NCBI GenBank assembly: GCA_017503725.1
Contig: JAFVSL010000008.1
Location: 62,001 to 126,000, forward strand
Direction: 5' to 3'
From: Alphaproteobacteria bacterium
GTDB taxonomy: Bacteria > Pseudomonadota > Alphaproteobacteria > Rs-D84
Length of the DNA: 64,000 bases
The notes below the pieces were generated by a model. That model did no database searches, was not told the origin of the DNA, and saw only the letters and a list, made by a program, of their open reading frames with translations. Positions within the stretch are counted from its first letter, which is position 1, and every line of letters starts with the position of its first letter. The position numbers and the translations under genes are program-made. This document shows positions 47,735 through 56,695 of the stretch, one piece after another.

Positions 47735-49255
47735 TTATGCCAATTTGTTGCGCAGAATTTCATTAACAACGGCCGGATTTGCGGTGCCACTGGTTGCCTT
47801 CATGACATTGCCAACAAAGAAACCGAGCAAGCCCACCTTGCCAGATTTATATTGTTCAACCTGGGCCGGGTTTTTAGCGATAACTTCGTCAACGATTGAT
47901 TCAATCGCACCCGTGTCGGTCATTTGTTTCATACCGAATTTATCCGCAATTTCACGTGGTGTGCCGGATTCGCCGTCTAACATTTTGATAAATATTTCTT
48001 TGGCCTGTTTTCCGTTGATTGTGTTTTCGCCCAGCATATCAACCAGTTCGGCCAAATCAGATGGCGTGATGATACGCATTTCGTCGATAATGCCAGATTT
48101 TTCGTTTTTTACATCCCAGTTTTCAGGGTGTGCGAATAATTCACTTATCATCCAGTTGGCAACCCCTTTGGCACGGGTTGCGTTGCCGGCAACGGCCGTG
48201 TCATACCATTTGGATATATCCGTTGTTTCGGTCAGGCGCGCCGCATCATATTCAGAAAGCCCGAAATCGTGCGTATAGCGGCCGCGTGTTGCAGACGGTA
48301 ATTCCGGCATAGTGCGACGAATACGTTCAATTGTTTCGTCATCAATTTCCACCGGTAATAAGTCAGGGTCTGGGAAATAGCGATAATCCAGTGCGTCTTC
48401 TTTGCTGCGCATAACGGATGTCGTGCCGTCGCCCTGGTTATAGCGCATTGTGTCCTGGGTGACGGTGCCACCGTTTTCGTATGCCTCGATTTGACGACGG
48501 GCCTCGTATTCAATGGCAGATTTAATGAATTTAAATGAAACCATATTTTTTGTTTCGGTGCGGGTGCGGAATTCGGTTGAACCCACCGGACGAACCGATA
48601 CATTGACGTCGGCACGCATAGAGCCTTCTTCCATATTTGCCTTGGATACACCCAGGGCACGTGCAATTTCGCGAATTTCACGCAGGTATCTTTCCGCCTC
48701 GTCCGGGGATGAGATGTATGAATTGTTTTCCGGATTTTTTACATCCAAGAATGTCACAATTTCAAGCAGGGCAACACCCGTACGGTTATAGTCTGCAAAG
48801 GATTTTGATGGGTGTACATCGTGCTTTAATTTACCGGCGTCTTGTTCCAGGTGGGCACGTTCAATAAATATCTTCTTGGGGTTGCCGTCGTCACCCATAA
48901 TTTCAACCCAGCCGCGACCGACAACGGGTGGTTCGTCGGCGGGTTGTGAAATCTGATACCCCTGGGGCAGGTCAGGGTAAAAATACTGTTTACGTGCAAA
49001 TCGACTGTGGCGTGAAATTTCTGCATTTATCCCCAGACCGAACTTGATGGCCTGTTCGACGCAATATTCATTTAATACCGGTAACATACCGGGCATTGCA
49101 ACGTCAACCATGGAAACCTGGGTATTTGGGGAAACGGTCGGATTATAGTCGGCGGATGCACCACTAAATAATTTAGAATTGGACAGTACTTCGATATGTG
49201 TTTCAAGCCCAATTACCAGTTCCCAATCACATGTTTTGCCTTTTATTGTAAACAT
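47735..49255 (-). CDS. gatB: Asp/Glu-tRNA amidotransferase subunit B
   Basis: The 506-aa protein has the GatB/E cradle domain: W-E-L-V-I-G-L-E-T-H, S-K-L-F-S-G-A-S, P-G-M-L-P-V-L-N, Y-P-D-L-P-Q-G-Y-Q-I-S and M-E-E-G-S-M-R-A-D-V-N-V-S. The helical and YqeY-like tail ends in K-A-T-S-G-T-A-N-P. It phosphorylates and transamidates misacylated tRNA together with GatA and GatC. It is separated from gatA by tRNA-Phe on the other strand. Confidence 0.96.
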   Translation of the reverse strand: MFTIKGKTCDWELVIGLETHIEVLSNSKLFSGASADYNPTVSPNTQVSMVDVAMPGMLPVLNEYCVEQAIKFGLGINAEISRHSRFARKQYFYPDLPQGYQISQPADEPPVVGRGWVEIMGDDGNPKKIFIERAHLEQDAGKLKHDVHPSKSFADYNRTGVALLEIVTFLDVKNPENNSYISSPDEAERYLREIREIARALGVSKANMEEGSMRADVNVSVRPVGSTEFRTRTETKNMVSFKFIKSAIEYEARRQIEAYENGGTVTQDTMRYNQGDGTTSVMRSKEDALDYRYFPDPDLLPVEIDDETIERIRRTMPELPSATRGRYTHDFGLSEYDAARLTETTDISKWYDTAVAGNATRAKGVANWMISELFAHPENWDVKNEKSGIIDEMRIITPSDLAELVDMLGENTINGKQAKEIFIKMLDGESGTPREIADKFGMKQMTDTGAIESIVDEVIAKNPAQVEQYKSGKVGLLGFFVGNVMKATSGTANPAVVNEILRNKLA

Positions 49256-49269
49256 TTTGTCTTTTTCCC

Positions 49270-49298
49270 TTGCTTTTTTATTTTTAGTATCTTATTAT
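49270..49298 (+). promoter_or_regulatory. Promoter of tRNA-Phe
   Basis: TTGCTT (49270-49275), 17 nt, TATTAT (49293-49298). Confidence 0.55.
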
Positions 49299-49310
49299 TG
49301 ACCTCGCGTT

Positions 49311-49386
49311 GGCTAGGTAGCTCAGTTGGTAGAGCAAGGGACTGAAAATCCCTGTGTCGGCGGTTCGATTCCGTCCCTAGCCACCA
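49311..49386 (+). tRNA. tRNA-Phe (anticodon GAA)
   Basis: Acceptor GGCTAGG/CCTAGCC, D-arm GTAGCTCAGTTGGTAGAGC, anticodon loop CTGAAAA, T-arm CGGTTCGATTCCG and an encoded CCA. A GGCCGT/ACGGTC hairpin with T-run follows at about 49401-49428. Confidence 0.97.
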
Positions 49387-49423
49387 TCTCGTTTCTAAAA
49401 GCGGCCGTTTTTACGGTCATTTT

Positions 49424-50890
49424 TTATTTCCCCATAATTGTTGTTGGGCGGTTGTCAATGTCGGCCGCGGTTTCAATATGTTTTGCCAATTGCAGAACAC
49501 GCATATCGTCAAAGCGATTTCCCACAACCTGAATCCCCAGGGGCAGACCGTTTTGTGCCAATCCACATGGTACACTGCACGCCGGTACCCCCGCCAGGTT
49601 CATCGCAACCGTGAATAAATCCAATGCATAGAATTCCAATGGTGATAATCCAGAATCCAATGGCATTGCCGTGCCGGCGGATGATGGGCATATGATTAAA
49701 TCGCATTCTGTGAATGCTTTGTTAAAGCTGTCTGAAATCATACGACGAACGCGGGCGGCCTGCATAAAGTATACGTCATAAGATTGGCTGCTTAATACGG
49801 CGGTGCCGATAATCATACGGCGTTTAACCTCGTCGCCAAAGCCGGCGGCACGTGTCTTTTTGAATGTGTCATAGATGTCGCGTCCCTCGACCCGCAGGCC
49901 ATAACGCATACCGTCATAACGGGCGAGATTCGATGATGCCTCGGCCGGGGCAATGATATAATATGCCGCCAATGCGTCCAAGATGTTTGGAATTGAAACC
50001 TCAACAATTTCGGCGCCCATTGATTTCAGGTCGCTGATGCGTTTTTCAAACAGCGTTTTCATATCATCTGAAATTTTAACGTCACTAAATTCTTTGATTA
50101 TGCCAACGCGTAATTTTTTACCGTCGCCCAATACCGGTTCCAGTGGTGTGGTGCATGTAAATCCGTGTTTGCTACTTGTTGAATCTTTGGGGTCGTGGCC
50201 CGCCATAGCAGATAACATTAACGCGGCATCGTCAACCGTGCGTGCGATTGGCCCCGGTGTGTCAAGGGACGACGCAAATGCAACACATCCCCAACGTGAG
50301 CACAGGCCATATGTTGGTTTCATCCCAACCATACCGGTAATTGCGGCCGGAAAACGAATTGAACCGCCCGTGTCGGTACCGGTTGCAGCAATGGCCAGGC
50401 CCCCAGCCACGGCCGATGTAGAGCCGCCCGATGAACCGCCGGCGGTTAAACGATTTTCCATTTGCCATGGGTTGACGGGTGCGCCAAAGAAACTGGTCTT
50501 GCTGAATGTGCCCATTGCGAATTCGTCCAGATTTGCTTTGCCCAATAAGACCGTGCCGGCATCAATAAATTTCTGGGATACGGTCGATTCATATTCGGGG
50601 ACAAAGTTTTCCAACATACGTGATGCCGCCGTTGTGCGAATGCCGCGTGTGGCAAATAAATCCTTCATAGCGATTGGCGCACCATCCAAGAATTTTGCGT
50701 CGCCCGCCGCCCGTCGTGCATCAGACGCCGCCGCATCGGCAAGCGCACGTTCCGGTGTTGTGGTGATATAGCAATTTAAATCCGCGCCATATTTTTCAAT
50801 ACGGTCCAGGTACGCACGTGTCAATTCCACGGCACTAATTTCGCCACTGTTTAATTTCTTTAATGCTTCGGTAAGTGTAAGGTTAATCAT
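49424..50890 (-). CDS. gatA: Asp/Glu-tRNA amidotransferase subunit A
   Basis: The 488-aa amidase-signature enzyme has catalytic Lys in I-A-M-K-D and the Gly/Ser-rich loop G-G-S-S-G-G-S-T-S-A-V-A. The cis-Ser and nucleophile region is G-T-D-T-G-G-S-I-R-F-P-A, then K-P-T-Y-G-L-C-S-R-W-G. It releases ammonia from Gln for GatB. It is downstream of gatC and a small unknown gene on the same strand. Confidence 0.96.
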   Translation of the reverse strand: MINLTLTEALKKLNSGEISAVELTRAYLDRIEKYGADLNCYITTTPERALADAAASDARRAAGDAKFLDGAPIAMKDLFATRGIRTTAASRMLENFVPEYESTVSQKFIDAGTVLLGKANLDEFAMGTFSKTSFFGAPVNPWQMENRLTAGGSSGGSTSAVAGGLAIAATGTDTGGSIRFPAAITGMVGMKPTYGLCSRWGCVAFASSLDTPGPIARTVDDAALMLSAMAGHDPKDSTSSKHGFTCTTPLEPVLGDGKKLRVGIIKEFSDVKISDDMKTLFEKRISDLKSMGAEIVEVSIPNILDALAAYYIIAPAEASSNLARYDGMRYGLRVEGRDIYDTFKKTRAAGFGDEVKRRMIIGTAVLSSQSYDVYFMQAARVRRMISDSFNKAFTECDLIICPSSAGTAMPLDSGLSPLEFYALDLFTVAMNLAGVPACSVPCGLAQNGLPLGIQVVGNRFDDMRVLQLAKHIETAADIDNRPTTIMGK

Positions 50891-50938
50891 TTTTGCTTTC
50901 CATAGTGTTGTGGGAACAAAATTGCACCCAAAGTGTTT

Positions 50939-51217
50939 TTATCTTTGACTGCGGATATATTTTTCCAGGAATTCAGAGCGAATGACGTTTGTTAACAAAC
51001 ATCCATAATTCACAAGAATGCGTGGTTCAACATCAACGGTGTCGCCGATGTCGTGTGCATATTGACGAGAAACTGGATTTATCGCGCCGATTTTAAGTGG
51101 TGGTTCATCGTTTGTGTAATATGATTCCAATTGCATAGTTGCGATTGCGGAATCGCATTTGTTCAGACGGGTGTCCAGATATGTTATCGCAAGTTGCTTT
51201 GATATTGTTCGTTGCAT
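50939..51217 (-). CDS. Small unknown protein between gatC and gatA
   Basis: The 92-aa protein starts at ATG 51217 with AAAGGA 6 nt upstream; the longer ORF back to 51325 overlaps gatC and is unlikely. It is mixed alpha/beta with P-P-L-K-I-G-A-I-N-P-V-S-R and V-E-P-R-I-L-V-N-Y-G. It is 10 nt from gatC, so it is co-transcribed within the gat operon. No known amidotransferase subunit matches; function unknown. Confidence 0.6.
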   Translation of the reverse strand: MQRTISKQLAITYLDTRLNKCDSAIATMQLESYYTNDEPPLKIGAINPVSRQYAHDIGDTVDVEPRILVNYGCLLTNVIRSEFLEKYIRSQR

Positions 51218-51227
51218 AATTGGTCCT

Positions 51228-51524
51228 TTATTCGCCATCCATAACCTTGGGAACCGCGAAATATCCACGTGATGTGCCGGCGTTATCCGGGGTGTTGGCC
51301 AAAACCAAATCACGAATATTGCCATCGGTCACAACGTCCGCACGACGTGGTAACTTGTGTTCGGCCGGGTTTAACATTGGTTCAATACCGGTTGTATCGA
51401 TTTTTTGCAATTTATCCAGCCATTCAACGACCGAATCGATATTCATTTCAGCCAGTTTTTCATCAGATATTTCAATCTTTATTAAATCTGCGAATTTTTG
51501 TAATTGTTGCTTGCTAAATGCCAT
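51228..51524 (-). CDS. gatC: Asp/Glu-tRNA amidotransferase subunit C
   Basis: The protein has about 98 aa. A helical N-terminus (Q-L-Q-K-F-A-D-L-I-K-I-E-I-S-D) is followed by L-D-K-L-Q-K-I-D-T-T-G-I-E-P-M and an extended tail (R-A-D-V-V-T-D-G) that wraps around GatA. ATG 51524 has AGGA at 6 nt; a TTG two codons earlier is ignored. It is divergent from ruvX, a typical alphaproteobacterial arrangement. Confidence 0.9.
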   Translation of the reverse strand: MAFSKQQLQKFADLIKIEISDEKLAEMNIDSVVEWLDKLQKIDTTGIEPMLNPAEHKLPRRADVVTDGNIRDLVLANTPDNAGTSRGYFAVPKVMDGE

Positions 51525-51561
51525 TTTCAATCCTATATTTACAAAGTAAAGGAATTATACA

Positions 51562-52008
51562 ATGATTTTGCCAGATTTCAAGGCTTTTCCGCGTTCGGGA
51601 CGCATAATTGGTATTGATTGGGGGGCTCGTCGCATTGGGGTCGCGGTTTCAGACGAAAGTCGTGCATTTGTTTTTACTCGACCTGTTCTCAATGTTGGGC
51701 GGGGTGATGATGCGGCGTCGATTGTTGCACGTGTGGCGTCTGATGAGCGCGTATGTGGATTTGTTGTTGGTTTGCCACTGTACCCCGATGGTACGGAAAG
51801 TGATACAACAAAAATGGTGCGTGAATTTATAAATGCGTTGTCGCAAGAAACAGATTTGCCGATTGTGACGGTCGAAGAAAATTTGACGTCCGTTTCGGCC
51901 CAGGAATCAATGGGGCGTGTACGGGTGCGTGATATCAAAGAAAAATTGGATTCGGAATCCGCACGTGTGATACTGGAAAATGCGATTGCACTAATAAACC
52001 GGGCTTAA
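51562..52008 (+). CDS. ruvX: Holliday-junction resolvase-like / pre-16S rRNA nuclease RuvX (YqgF)
   Basis: The 148-aa RNase H fold has I-G-I-D-W-G-A-R-R-I-G-V-A-V-S-D at the start. V-V-G-L-P-L-Y-P-D-G-T follows, with V-E-E-N-L-T-S near the second acidic site and D-S-E-S-A-R-V-I-L at the end. In E. coli it trims the 5' end of 16S rRNA. Terminator follows. SD AAAGGAA. Confidence 0.93.
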   Translation: MILPDFKAFPRSGRIIGIDWGARRIGVAVSDESRAFVFTRPVLNVGRGDDAASIVARVASDERVCGFVVGLPLYPDGTESDTTKMVREFINALSQETDLPIVTVEENLTSVSAQESMGRVRVRDIKEKLDSESARVILENAIALINRA

Positions 52009-52024
52009 AAAAGCCCGGTTTTTA
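51998..52024 (+). terminator. Terminator after ruvX
   Basis: AACCGGGCTT/AAGCCCGGTT stem, followed by TTTATG. Confidence 0.85.
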
Positions 52025-52041
52025 TGTGTATAGATTGATTT

Positions 52042-53085
52042 TTAGTCTTCGTTTTTGTCTGGGATTTTTCCGTCGGCGGATAATAATACCGCAACCCAAC
52101 GTGTGGAATCAAATTGGGCGGCGACAATATAAATTCCAACCAGGATTGGAACACTGAAAAACATTCCGGCAATACCCCAAATCATTCCCCAGAATACCAG
52201 GTTTATTAGTATCGCCAATGTAGATAAATTTAAACTTTTACCCATCAGTTTTGGTTCCATTATATTGCCAAATAATATCTGTAACCCAATCAGACCGCCC
52301 GCGGTTAATAATGGTAATTCCCACCCGGGGGCCACCGTAAACGAATACAGTATTGGTAACGAGCACGCAATAATTGCACCGATTGTTGGGATATAACTAG
52401 TTATAAATACGATAAAGGCCCAAACACCCGCAAATTCCAGGCCAATCATTTGCAACCACAGGTATGACACAATGCCGGTGATGCCGGAAATAACCGTCTT
52501 CATAAACAGATATTTTTTCATATTGTTGTCTATGCTGTCGATGATATATCTCATCTTTTTTGCACGTGATTTGTTCGGGATAAGGGCAGTGAATTTTTTG
52601 TTAAATGTACTTTGTTCTATGAACATAAATATCATATAAACAAATACCATTCCGATTGATGTCGCAAATCCCGCCGCAGATGCACCAATGTTTGCCGCGA
52701 CCTTGGTAATATTGGGAATCATATTTGCGTCAAACTTTAACCCAACAGAGCCCGATAAATAATTGCCAAATGATATTAGTTTGTCCTGGATTGCGGGCAG
52801 GGCGGTTGCCAGTTCGCTAAACATTGGTTTTACCTGGGTTATGAACAGATAAACAATTGCGCATATTGCCAATAATGATGCCGCATATGATATGCAATCG
52901 TATATCAGATCGTATATCTTGTCACGATGGGTTCGTGGTGTCTGATGCGGAAATACGCGACGAAAATATTCAGAAATGGCATTGATAAGGTACCATAAAA
53001 ATGCCGCGACTAGAATTGGAATGAATATTGAACGTCCAATCCAAAGTGTAAACAAGATTATGCCAAATACAATTATTCCATTCAT
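52042..53085 (-). CDS. AI-2E/PerM-family membrane transporter
   Basis: The 347-aa protein has about eight helices. It shows the family region Q-L-I-S-F-G-N-Y-L, and the C-terminal helix pairs carry S-Y-I-P-T-I-G-A-I-I-A and L-Q-I-L-F-G-N-I-M-E-P-K-L-M-G. The P-x-x-G and N-x-x-E-P motifs mark this family. Substrates include AI-2 and Na+/H+ in different members, so the substrate here is open. It is followed at the other end by a polytopic unknown and sufCB on the same strand. Confidence 0.88.
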   Translation of the reverse strand: MNGIIVFGIILFTLWIGRSIFIPILVAAFLWYLINAISEYFRRVFPHQTPRTHRDKIYDLIYDCISYAASLLAICAIVYLFITQVKPMFSELATALPAIQDKLISFGNYLSGSVGLKFDANMIPNITKVAANIGASAAGFATSIGMVFVYMIFMFIEQSTFNKKFTALIPNKSRAKKMRYIIDSIDNNMKKYLFMKTVISGITGIVSYLWLQMIGLEFAGVWAFIVFITSYIPTIGAIIACSLPILYSFTVAPGWELPLLTAGGLIGLQILFGNIMEPKLMGKSLNLSTLAILINLVFWGMIWGIAGMFFSVPILVGIYIVAAQFDSTRWVAVLLSADGKIPDKNED

Positions 53086-53099
53086 CTTTTGTCCTTAAC

Positions 53100-53948
53100 T
53101 TATAATACCCATATGGTGAATATCATATATGCAATTATTACGATGTTGATAATTACCGCGGTTGTTGCATAGGTGTTGCCAATATTCTTTTCGAATTGTT
53201 TGTCGCCAATTTGTATTATCCATATCGCAAATAGCAATAACACAGATAAACTTAGTAACGTTGTTGCAAGGCCGTTAAATATGCCCGTGCCAATAATCAG
53301 GATGGCAAATAAGAATCCCGCATTTGATAAACGTGCAAATGTCCAATTGGTCAGGTTTGAAATCCATTTTGTCTTTGTGGTAACAACTGGTTTCTTTGAT
53401 TGCTTTGCGGGGATAAAATATCCTGGCATCCACAACATATCAAAGCCAAATGGTATGGAACAGATAATTTTCCAAAGTGGAATTTTCATTGTACGTGCAC
53501 GCAGAAAACACGCCCAAAAACCCATAATTGTAACCCCCAAGATATAAAGGGATAAAAGTACCAAGCACACCGCCAGCAAGAATCCGATGATAATACCGGT
53601 TGGATTCTGCGTCAGCGCCAACAGCCACATCTGCGCCGGTACCAGGTTAAATGCCATAATCAATGATGACACAGACATCAGCAACAAGATAATCGTCTTT
53701 ATATTAAATACTGTTACGATGCCGGCGCGGTCCATTTTGTGTGTTGGAATCCTGCGAATTGCCAGTATCCCAGATATTACGGTTGTGACAAGCATTGCGA
53801 TACCAATTATGCTTAGTGTTGTTTCGGATTTTGGCATCAACAATCCCGCCAATACAGATAGTGTGACCGCAAATAAGAATGATGTAAGTGCAAAAAATAT
53901 GGGCGTGCTAACCAGCCATTGTTTAAGTGTTGTTTGTTGGTCGTTCAT
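53100..53948 (-). CDS. Polytopic membrane protein of unknown function
   Basis: The 282-aa protein has about eight hydrophobic helices. A polar loop (IPAKQSKKPVVTTKTK) lies around residues 185-200. No recognised transporter motif; the mid segment S-I-P-F-G-F-D-M-L-W-M-P-G-Y is the most distinctive. It is 14 nt upstream of the AI-2E gene and follows sufC, so it is probably in the same transcript. Confidence 0.6.
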   Translation of the reverse strand: MNDQQTTLKQWLVSTPIFFALTSFLFAVTLSVLAGLLMPKSETTLSIIGIAMLVTTVISGILAIRRIPTHKMDRAGIVTVFNIKTIILLLMSVSSLIMAFNLVPAQMWLLALTQNPTGIIIGFLLAVCLVLLSLYILGVTIMGFWACFLRARTMKIPLWKIICSIPFGFDMLWMPGYFIPAKQSKKPVVTTKTKWISNLTNWTFARLSNAGFLFAILIIGTGIFNGLATTLLSLSVLLLFAIWIIQIGDKQFEKNIGNTYATTAVIINIVIIAYMIFTIWVL

Positions 53949-53969
53949 AGTGTTTTCCCCCTTAGGCTT

Positions 53970-54647
53970 TTATTTTATCACAATTTGTCCGGATGATAAA
54001 GTTGTTATCGCGGTCGGCTTTATCTGATTGGTAAAATCGGGCTGGTGCGATATGAACAAAAATGTGGTGTCGTGCATATTGTTGATTGTGTTTGCAATCA
54101 GGTCTTTGGTTGTGGCGTCTGCGCCAGAATCAGGTTCGTCCAGAATGGCCAGTTTGGGTTGGGTCATAATCAGTTGTAATAACATCAGGCGTTTTCGTTC
54201 GCCACCTGAAAAGCCGACATTGATATATCGGTTTAACCATTCTTTTGGAATATCAAGTTGTTCGCGTGCCGATTCCAAGCGTTGCAAAAAATCGCCCATT
54301 GATAATTCGTGACCGGTATTAAAATGTGTATGTGCCGCACAAGAATGTTTTAAAAAACTTAGTACGGTAAGTCCCGGTATTTCAGGAACGTTCTGGGCGC
54401 CTAAGAATATGCCCAGTAATGCACGGGTTGTTGTGCTATCGTTTGTAATGTCGTGACCGTCGAAAATTATAGAGCCAGAATCAACGCTATACGCAGGGTT
54501 TCCGGCGATTGTCTGTGCCAGACTTGATTTCCCAGAACCATTATGTCCCGCCAATAAATGACGTGCGCCACGTGCAATATTCAGATTGATATCTGATAAT
54601 AATTTTTTGCCGTCCAGTGATACGTTCAAGTCTTTTATGTTCAGCAT
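53970..54647 (-). CDS. sufC: SufC ATPase
   Basis: The 225-aa ABC ATPase has Walker A G-H-N-G-S-G-K-S-S, signature F-S-G-G-E-R-K-R and Walker B L-A-I-L-D-E-P-D-S-G-A-D. The S-G-G-E-[KR]-K-R and E-P-D-S-G-x-D forms are SufC specific. It powers the SufBCD scaffold. It is directly downstream of sufB (3-nt gap). Confidence 0.94.
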   Translation of the reverse strand: MLNIKDLNVSLDGKKLLSDINLNIARGARHLLAGHNGSGKSSLAQTIAGNPAYSVDSGSIIFDGHDITNDSTTTRALLGIFLGAQNVPEIPGLTVLSFLKHSCAAHTHFNTGHELSMGDFLQRLESAREQLDIPKEWLNRYINVGFSGGERKRLMLLQLIMTQPKLAILDEPDSGADATTKDLIANTINNMHDTTFLFISHQPDFTNQIKPTAITTLSSGQIVIK

Positions 54648-54650
54648 TTT

Positions 54651-55979
54651 TTAATCCTTTGATAATGCCATTTGAATTAATTGTTTTGATTCAACCAAAA
54701 ATTCCATCGGCAGGCGTGATATTACCGGATTTGCCATTGCGCCAACAATCAGGGCGATTGCGGTATCGCGTTCAATGCCCGCCATTTCAAGGTATGTTAA
54801 TTGTTGTTCGTCTATGGCGCCGGTGGTGGCTTCGTGTGATTGATTATTATTTGGCGCGCCGTGTACTATTCGTGGAATTGTGTTTGCAACTGCGGTGTCA
54901 CCAATTATGCGTGTGTCACATTTTGATGCGTTTGTGCTTCCTGTGCCGGCAAAGGATACCAATGAACGAAATGTTTGCTGGGATGCGTCGGTTGCCACAC
55001 CATATGAAACAATGTTTGATTTTGTGTTGTTGCCGATATGAATCATTTTGGTTCCGGTGTCGGCCAATTGGCCCCCGCGGGTTATTGCAAGTGAATAAAA
55101 ATCACTGACCGCATCGTCGCCCGCCAGAATCGTTGATGGGTATTTCCAAGTTATAGCGGAGCCGATTTCAACCTGGGTCCAGTATAATTTGGCGCGTGCG
55201 TCACAACGTCCACGCTTGGTGACAAAGTTTAGTATGCCACCCGTGTTTTTACCGTCTTTGAAATCGCCCCCGAACCAGTTTTGGACCGTTGCATATTTTA
55301 CGGTTGCGTCATCGTGTGCAATAATTTCAACAACGCCGCTGTGTAATTGATGGTTTGGGCGACGGGGGGCGCTGCAACCCTCCATATAGGTCAGTTTTGC
55401 ACCACAATCGGCGATAATAAGTGTTCGTTCAAATTGTCCGATTTTGGCGGTTTCGATTCTAAAATAACTGGCCAAATCAATGGGACAGGTGACGTTTGGT
55501 GGAATATATACAAATGTGCCGTCTGAAAATACGGCCGCATTCAGTGCCGCAAAGAAGTTGTCGGTTGCCGGCACCACCGTGCCCAGGTATTTTTTTACCA
55601 GGTCCGGATATTGTTGTACCGCGTCCGAAAACGGCAAAAATATTATCCCGTGTTTTTTTAATTCGTCCATGTACGAGGTGTGTACAGAACAACTGTCGAT
55701 AACGGTGTCGGTTGCCATCCCCAACAGGGCACGTTTTTCACTTTCTGGCAGGCCCATTTTATCGTACACCTGTGCCAGGTCTGAATTATCAATGGGCTGG
55801 GGTTCGTTATAATAATTTAGCGCATCATAATCAATCGGCGCATAATCAAATTCGGCCCAGTGTGGCTCTATCATTTTTTGCCAGGCATCAAACGCCGCCA
55901 GGCGCCATTGCAACAACCATACGGGTTCATTGCGTTGCTTTGAAATTTCGCGAATAAGATTTTTTGACAGTTTTGCCAA
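54651..55979 (-). CDS. sufB: Fe-S assembly scaffold SufB
   Basis: The 442-aa protein has the SufB/D beta-helix. SufB features are Y-I-P-P-N-V-T, Y-M-E-G-C-S-A-P, A-K-L-Y-W-T-Q-V-E-I-G-S-A-I-T-W-K, K-C-D-T-R-I-I-G-D near the cluster/persulfide site and S-H-E-A-T-T-G-A-I. SufB receives sulfur from SufE. No sufD is in the window. The gene is separated from sufSTE, unlike the usual single operon. Confidence 0.9.
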   Translation of the reverse strand: MAKLSKNLIREISKQRNEPVWLLQWRLAAFDAWQKMIEPHWAEFDYAPIDYDALNYYNEPQPIDNSDLAQVYDKMGLPESEKRALLGMATDTVIDSCSVHTSYMDELKKHGIIFLPFSDAVQQYPDLVKKYLGTVVPATDNFFAALNAAVFSDGTFVYIPPNVTCPIDLASYFRIETAKIGQFERTLIIADCGAKLTYMEGCSAPRRPNHQLHSGVVEIIAHDDATVKYATVQNWFGGDFKDGKNTGGILNFVTKRGRCDARAKLYWTQVEIGSAITWKYPSTILAGDDAVSDFYSLAITRGGQLADTGTKMIHIGNNTKSNIVSYGVATDASQQTFRSLVSFAGTGSTNASKCDTRIIGDTAVANTIPRIVHGAPNNNQSHEATTGAIDEQQLTYLEMAGIERDTAIALIVGAMANPVISRLPMEFLVESKQLIQMALSKD

Positions 55980-56522
55980 CTATTCACCCTGGGTTGCAAG
56001 TTGCTTTGCCTGGGCAAAGAAAGTAAGAGATTTGCCCAGCAGACCATCTGTGAATGTTGCGGACAATATTCCGTCTGGTTCGGTTGCGTTCAGATGTGCC
56101 AAGAATGCGTCCGCGCGTCGCATATAATTATCAACACTGCGCGCGATTTCAGAATCAAGTTTTATTGCACGACGTAATTTTTCCAGTGCGAATGGATTGC
56201 GGGCATATTCGTCCATAATTCCGCCCAGTGCGCGCCACAATGGGTGTTCGGATGTACTGCGTGGCATAATATCGATTGCCGCCATAATAGGAATTAGATT
56301 TTGCAACAAGTCCTGGTAAATCATTTCGGCGTTTTCGGCCACGGCATTCGTTGCGGATTTGTTCTTTAAGACCGATTGAATTTTTACAATAAGGTTGTAT
56401 TGATGGCTTAGCGTTTTGTTAGCGTCGCTAATACGACCGTTTATGCGATACATAAAAATGGTCATCGCAATACAGATGCATATGATTAAAATAAAAGCGC
56501 CTAAAATTAGCCAATTTTCCAT
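55980..56522 (-). CDS. Single-pass membrane protein upstream of sufB
   Basis: The 180-aa protein has an N-terminal helix (about 4-26, LILGAFILIICICIAMTIFMY). A coiled-coil-prone stretch (ISDANKTLSHQYNLIVKIQSVL) and a helical C-terminal domain follow. It abuts sufB without a gap, so it is co-transcribed. No family recognised. Whether it relates to Fe-S assembly or is only a neighbour cannot be told. Confidence 0.6.
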   Translation of the reverse strand: MENWLILGAFILIICICIAMTIFMYRINGRISDANKTLSHQYNLIVKIQSVLKNKSATNAVAENAEMIYQDLLQNLIPIMAAIDIMPRSTSEHPLWRALGGIMDEYARNPFALEKLRRAIKLDSEIARSVDNYMRRADAFLAHLNATEPDGILSATFTDGLLGKSLTFFAQAKQLATQGE

Positions 56523-56635
56523 TTCTTTACCCCCGGTTTATCTTTTGTTCGTAAGCCAGTATAGCATCTTTTGCCGATTCGTGCGATTTTATCTTTTGGG
56601 GATATTTTTTGTTTGATTTATGTGTGTTTTAGCCC

Positions 56636-56664
56636 TTGCACAGATTCGGTCAAATTGATATAAT
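56636..56664 (+). promoter_or_regulatory. Promoter of the TcpQ-like/secretin operon
   Basis: TTGCAC (56636-56641), 17 nt, TATAAT (56659-56664). GAAGGAAGG SD follows. Confidence 0.7.
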
Positions 56665-56695
56665 ATTACTAAATTAAAAGAAGGAAGGTTTTAAT

